DNA of 64,000 nucleotides. Origin: Pseudoalteromonas luteoviolacea H33-S. GTDB lineage: Bacteria > Pseudomonadota > Gammaproteobacteria > Enterobacterales > Alteromonadaceae. The number at the start of each line of letters is the position of its first letter. The first letter of the stretch is position 1. The position numbers were made by a program, and so were the translations under genes. Below are positions 61,157 through 64,000 of this stretch, one piece after another. The notes under the pieces were generated by a model. That model saw only the letters and a program-made list of their open reading frames with translations. It was not told the DNA's origin and did not search any database. The DNA is taken from contig NZ_AUXY01000053.1 in NCBI RefSeq assembly GCF_001625695.1, positions 82,754 to 146,753 of the forward strand, read 5' to 3'.

Positions 61157-63958
61157 ATGAAGCTATTAATGATATTTGTTTTTCTCACGCTTTTAATTGG
61201 GTGTAAATCTTCACAAAAAAGCACAAATGCCTATCTTTTGCTTTTTCAACCGGATGAAATATCTAGTGATGTGCTCAGAGCGCAAAGCTATCTTTTGTTG
61301 TCACAAGAAGCCGCTAGGTTAAAAGATTTTGAGTACCAGTTCGAATTACTTAATGAACTGGCAGAGTATCAGTATGGCCCGGCTCAGTTAGCGATCGCTA
61401 AAAGCCTTCTACAGGGGCGAGGCAAGGAATATGTCGATGGGACTGCATTAGAGTGGGCCACTAAGGCTGCTGCTAGGGATTACTCTCCGGCCATCTTATT
61501 TTTGGCAAAATGGTATCGTTTTGGCGGCCAAGGTGTAAAAGTTGATCTGAAACAAGCAATGGACTTATATGCTAAGGCGATTGAGTTAGGTGAACTATCT
61601 GCAGCAACCGAGTTGGGATACATTTTTATTCGACATTGGCGAGAAGAAAAAGGCTATGAAACCGCGCAGCAGTTATTTGCGAGTGCAGCATATCACGGAG
61701 ATGTTAAAGCGCTGTGTGGATTGGGCATCGTATACCGTGAATCAGAGCAATTTAAAAATCTAGAAAAAGCCGCTGAGTACTTTCAGGTGAGTTACTCTCG
61801 AGGCTACAAAGATTGTGCTTTTGAACTGGGCTATTTACATCATCGAACCAAGCTTCAAACAGAACTGGCAAAGTATTGGTATGGTATTGCTGCCAAGCAG
61901 GGCTCAGCTGATGCGCTCAACAATTTGGGCATGATGTACAACAATGGTGACGGTGTCGCTGTTGATTATGAACTGGCGCGTTCTTATTTTGAACAAGCTA
62001 TCGAATTGGGGAGTAACTTAAGTTTTGGTAACTTAGGAAGTCTGTATGAATCGGGTCATGGCGTTGAACAAGATTACTCTGAAGCTATCTCTTTGTATCA
62101 ACAGGGTGTTGAGCATCAGGATGCTCAGTCTATGCATAATTTAGGCACTTTGTATGAGTCGGGCACTGGTGTTGATAAAAAAAGAGACCTTGCAATCTCT
62201 TTATTTGAACAGGCCGCAAATTTAGGGAATCGATTTTCGGCCTATAAGCTTGCGAATGCCTATTTTTATGGTGATCAAAAAACGCAAAGTTACGAGTTAG
62301 CTTTTGAGTTCTATTTAAAATCCGCGCACGCAGGTTTTGCGCCAGGATTTTGTCAGGCTGCAGAAATTGCACTTGATGAGAGTTGGACTGTCGCTAAGCC
62401 TTATTTTTACAAGGGGGCGCAGCTTGGTCAAGCCAGTTGTATCACAAACTTAGTACGCGGCATGCGCATCAATAATGAACAAGACTTACCGGTTGTTTCG
62501 ATGCTTCAAAAGTTAGCTGATAATGGAAATAAGACCGCGTATGAACAGCTGGGCGATATTGTTCGAAATGGTGATTTTGGTGAGCCCGCAAGCTTTGAAA
62601 AAGCTAAGCTGTATTATTTAAAAGCGGGTGGGCTCGGCCTTGGTGACGCACTCGCAAAATTAGGCTTTTTATATGAAGAAGGCGAGCTTACCGAGCAAGA
62701 TTTAGGTATGGCAATGTCGTTATACAAACAGGCTGCAGATTCAGGCTCAGGGGAGGGGAAGAATAACCTTGCAACATTTTTTTTAAATGGTGTGGTAGTT
62801 AAAAAAGACCTAAATAAAGCGATACAGCTATATGAGCAAGCTGCAAAAGATAACAATGTATCTGCAATGATAAATCTTGGAGATATATATTTTGCTCAAG
62901 GAACAAATGAAGCTATCAAAAAGGCATGTAGTTTATATAAACATGCAGTTGACTTTGGTGCGGATAGAGCAGCATTACAATATAGCAGCTGTATTCTTAA
63001 GCAAAAAGGAGATGTTGACGCTGCATATAGTTTATTAGATGAACACAGAGGTCTTGCGTGCAATTTGTGTGTGATTAAACAAGCTGAGATGATTTTGACG
63101 AATAAAGTACCTGAAAAGACCTTGTCAGATGCACTCAATTTGTTACAAAAAGCAGTAAAGAATGGTAATGCTATTGCCGCTGTTGAGATAGCAAAGATTT
63201 ATGAAAACGGCACGATCGAATCTCCAAATTTTTCGCTCGCTTTTGATTGGTACAAAACTGCAGTGATGTTAGGGGAAATAGATGCGTTAAATAAAATTGC
63301 CGAATTCTACTGGTTGGGTAAAGGTGTTGATAAAAGCCAACACAAAGCCATAGAAGCAATATCTCGGTTAGCCAAAGCGAAAAAGTTTAATGTTGCATCC
63401 TTTTTAGGCGAGCATTTTTATCATGGCGTGAATGTTAGCAATGACTTTAGCAAAGCTCGCTATTACTTTATTCAGGCTGCGGAAAAAAACGACGATATTG
63501 CTCTGAATGCGTTAGGAGTTATCTATCGAGATGGTTTAGATGTTGAAGTCAATATAAACTTGGCACTTGGTTATTTTAAACGCTCCGCAATGCTTGGGTT
63601 GGCAGATGCCATGTATAATTTAGGTGCTTTAAACTTACAATTAAACCATGAAAAAAAGGGGCTTATTTGGTTACAGCGTGCAGCGGATAAGCAGTATGTA
63701 AAAAGTTATTTATTGCTTGGTGACTATTATTCAAAAAGAGAAAGCAATGTTGAGTCATTTCTTCAAGCGGTTAAATGGCTAAAGCTGGCTGCAAATGAAT
63801 CTGAACTTGATGGAATGTATAAGTTAGCTATTTTACTAAAAAAGCAGAACAGTAACATATACTCACCAGAAGCTAAAAAGTGGCTAAGAGCAGCTGCATC
63901 TGCCGGCCACCAAGGGGCTGTATCTGAGTTGAAAGCATTTGAAAATAACATAAAGTAA
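61157..63958 (+). CDS. Sel1-repeat (TPR-like) lipoprotein
   Basis: A 933-residue lipoprotein with a lipobox (LLIGC, Cys16) followed by about 20 Sel1-type repeats, each about 36 residues and containing the pattern A-xx-LG-x-Y-xxG-x-G, such as LGTLYESGTGVDK, LGMMYNNGDGVAV and LAKWYRFGGQG. Sel1 proteins are solenoid scaffolds for protein-protein contacts at the envelope. The gene is complete: ATG 61157, TAA 63958. Partner unknown. Confidence 0.88.
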   Translation: MKLLMIFVFLTLLIGCKSSQKSTNAYLLLFQPDEISSDVLRAQSYLLLSQEAARLKDFEYQFELLNELAEYQYGPAQLAIAKSLLQGRGKEYVDGTALEWATKAAARDYSPAILFLAKWYRFGGQGVKVDLKQAMDLYAKAIELGELSAATELGYIFIRHWREEKGYETAQQLFASAAYHGDVKALCGLGIVYRESEQFKNLEKAAEYFQVSYSRGYKDCAFELGYLHHRTKLQTELAKYWYGIAAKQGSADALNNLGMMYNNGDGVAVDYELARSYFEQAIELGSNLSFGNLGSLYESGHGVEQDYSEAISLYQQGVEHQDAQSMHNLGTLYESGTGVDKKRDLAISLFEQAANLGNRFSAYKLANAYFYGDQKTQSYELAFEFYLKSAHAGFAPGFCQAAEIALDESWTVAKPYFYKGAQLGQASCITNLVRGMRINNEQDLPVVSMLQKLADNGNKTAYEQLGDIVRNGDFGEPASFEKAKLYYLKAGGLGLGDALAKLGFLYEEGELTEQDLGMAMSLYKQAADSGSGEGKNNLATFFLNGVVVKKDLNKAIQLYEQAAKDNNVSAMINLGDIYFAQGTNEAIKKACSLYKHAVDFGADRAALQYSSCILKQKGDVDAAYSLLDEHRGLACNLCVIKQAEMILTNKVPEKTLSDALNLLQKAVKNGNAIAAVEIAKIYENGTIESPNFSLAFDWYKTAVMLGEIDALNKIAEFYWLGKGVDKSQHKAIEAISRLAKAKKFNVASFLGEHFYHGVNVSNDFSKARYYFIQAAEKNDDIALNALGVIYRDGLDVEVNINLALGYFKRSAMLGLADAMYNLGALNLQLNHEKKGLIWLQRAADKQYVKSYLLLGDYYSKRESNVESFLQAVKWLKLAANESELDGMYKLAILLKKQNSNIYSPEAKKWLRAAASAGHQGAVSELKAFENNIK

Positions 63959-64000
63959 GGGTATGTCTGTACGAAAATGCGAGGCTGTACATAACTTTGT

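Overview
The window reads as chromosomal DNA of a marine gammaproteobacterium, most likely Pseudoalteromonas or a close relative. This rests on recognisable families and style: a LodA/LodB-type quinoprotein oxidase pair, an H-NOX/HnoK nitric oxide sensor, a CE2-type esterase, a lipoprotein S9 peptidase, AT-rich spacers and short dispersed intergenic repeats. No rRNA, tRNA, CRISPR array, transposase or integrase was seen.

Layout. 1-2.0 kb: the start of an OmpR-type two-component pair (kinase cut by the window edge). 2.1-5.8 kb: CE2-like esterase, SRPBCC/AraC pair, short-chain dehydrogenase (SDR). 5.8-7.9 kb: a small island of two related tiny peptides, a membrane protein and two HTH regulators, bounded by a duplicated SDR 3' end. 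7.9-10.6 kb: NfeD/slipin pair, methyltransferase, nudB. 10.7-10.85 kb: a candidate sRNA. 11.3-14.3 kb: TPR protein and secreted M6 metalloprotease. 14.5-23.7 kb: a Fur-box-preceded operon of five tightly packed enzymes (thioester-reductase-like SDR, class III aminotransferase, SRPBCC, acyl-CoA dehydrogenase-like, formyltransferase) followed by an RND efflux pump. 23.9-25.8 kb: two orphan Cys-containing RiPP-like precursors, a MerR regulator and a membrane protein. 26-27.6 kb: H-NOX/HnoK. 28-29.5 kb: RTX-repeat protein with a Sec signal.

30.2-48.2 kb is a DNA phosphorothioation defence island. dptFGH (restriction) and a sulfur-binding-domain/HNH nuclease run forward, followed by a two-gene cassette of unknown role (4-TM protein plus a DGQHR protein). 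dndBCDE (modification), a phosphorothioation-associated methyltransferase and a tiny HTH-like protein run in reverse. No dndA is present, so the cysteine desulfurase must be encoded elsewhere. A perfect palindrome made of TACGTAAT half-sites sits in the dndB promoter gap, and the same TTACGTAA core lies upstream of dptF.

48.5-64 kb: YecA-like/TPR protein, S9 lipoprotein peptidase, a tandem pair of RiPP-like precursors, a DUF4124-peptidase, the LodA/LodB pair, a LysR regulator, small hypotheticals, and a large Sel1-repeat lipoprotein.

The most interesting unlisted signal is a family of tiny genes missed by ordinary length cut-offs. Four of them (two at 24 kb, two at 53 kb) share an LxLxKxxIxxL leader and a TPx(I/V)xGG cleavage-like motif, and each carries a different core with exactly two cysteines and its own terminator. 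No modification enzyme is nearby. Two more tiny peptides at 5.9 and 6.8 kb form a second, different family coupled to a regulator and a membrane protein.
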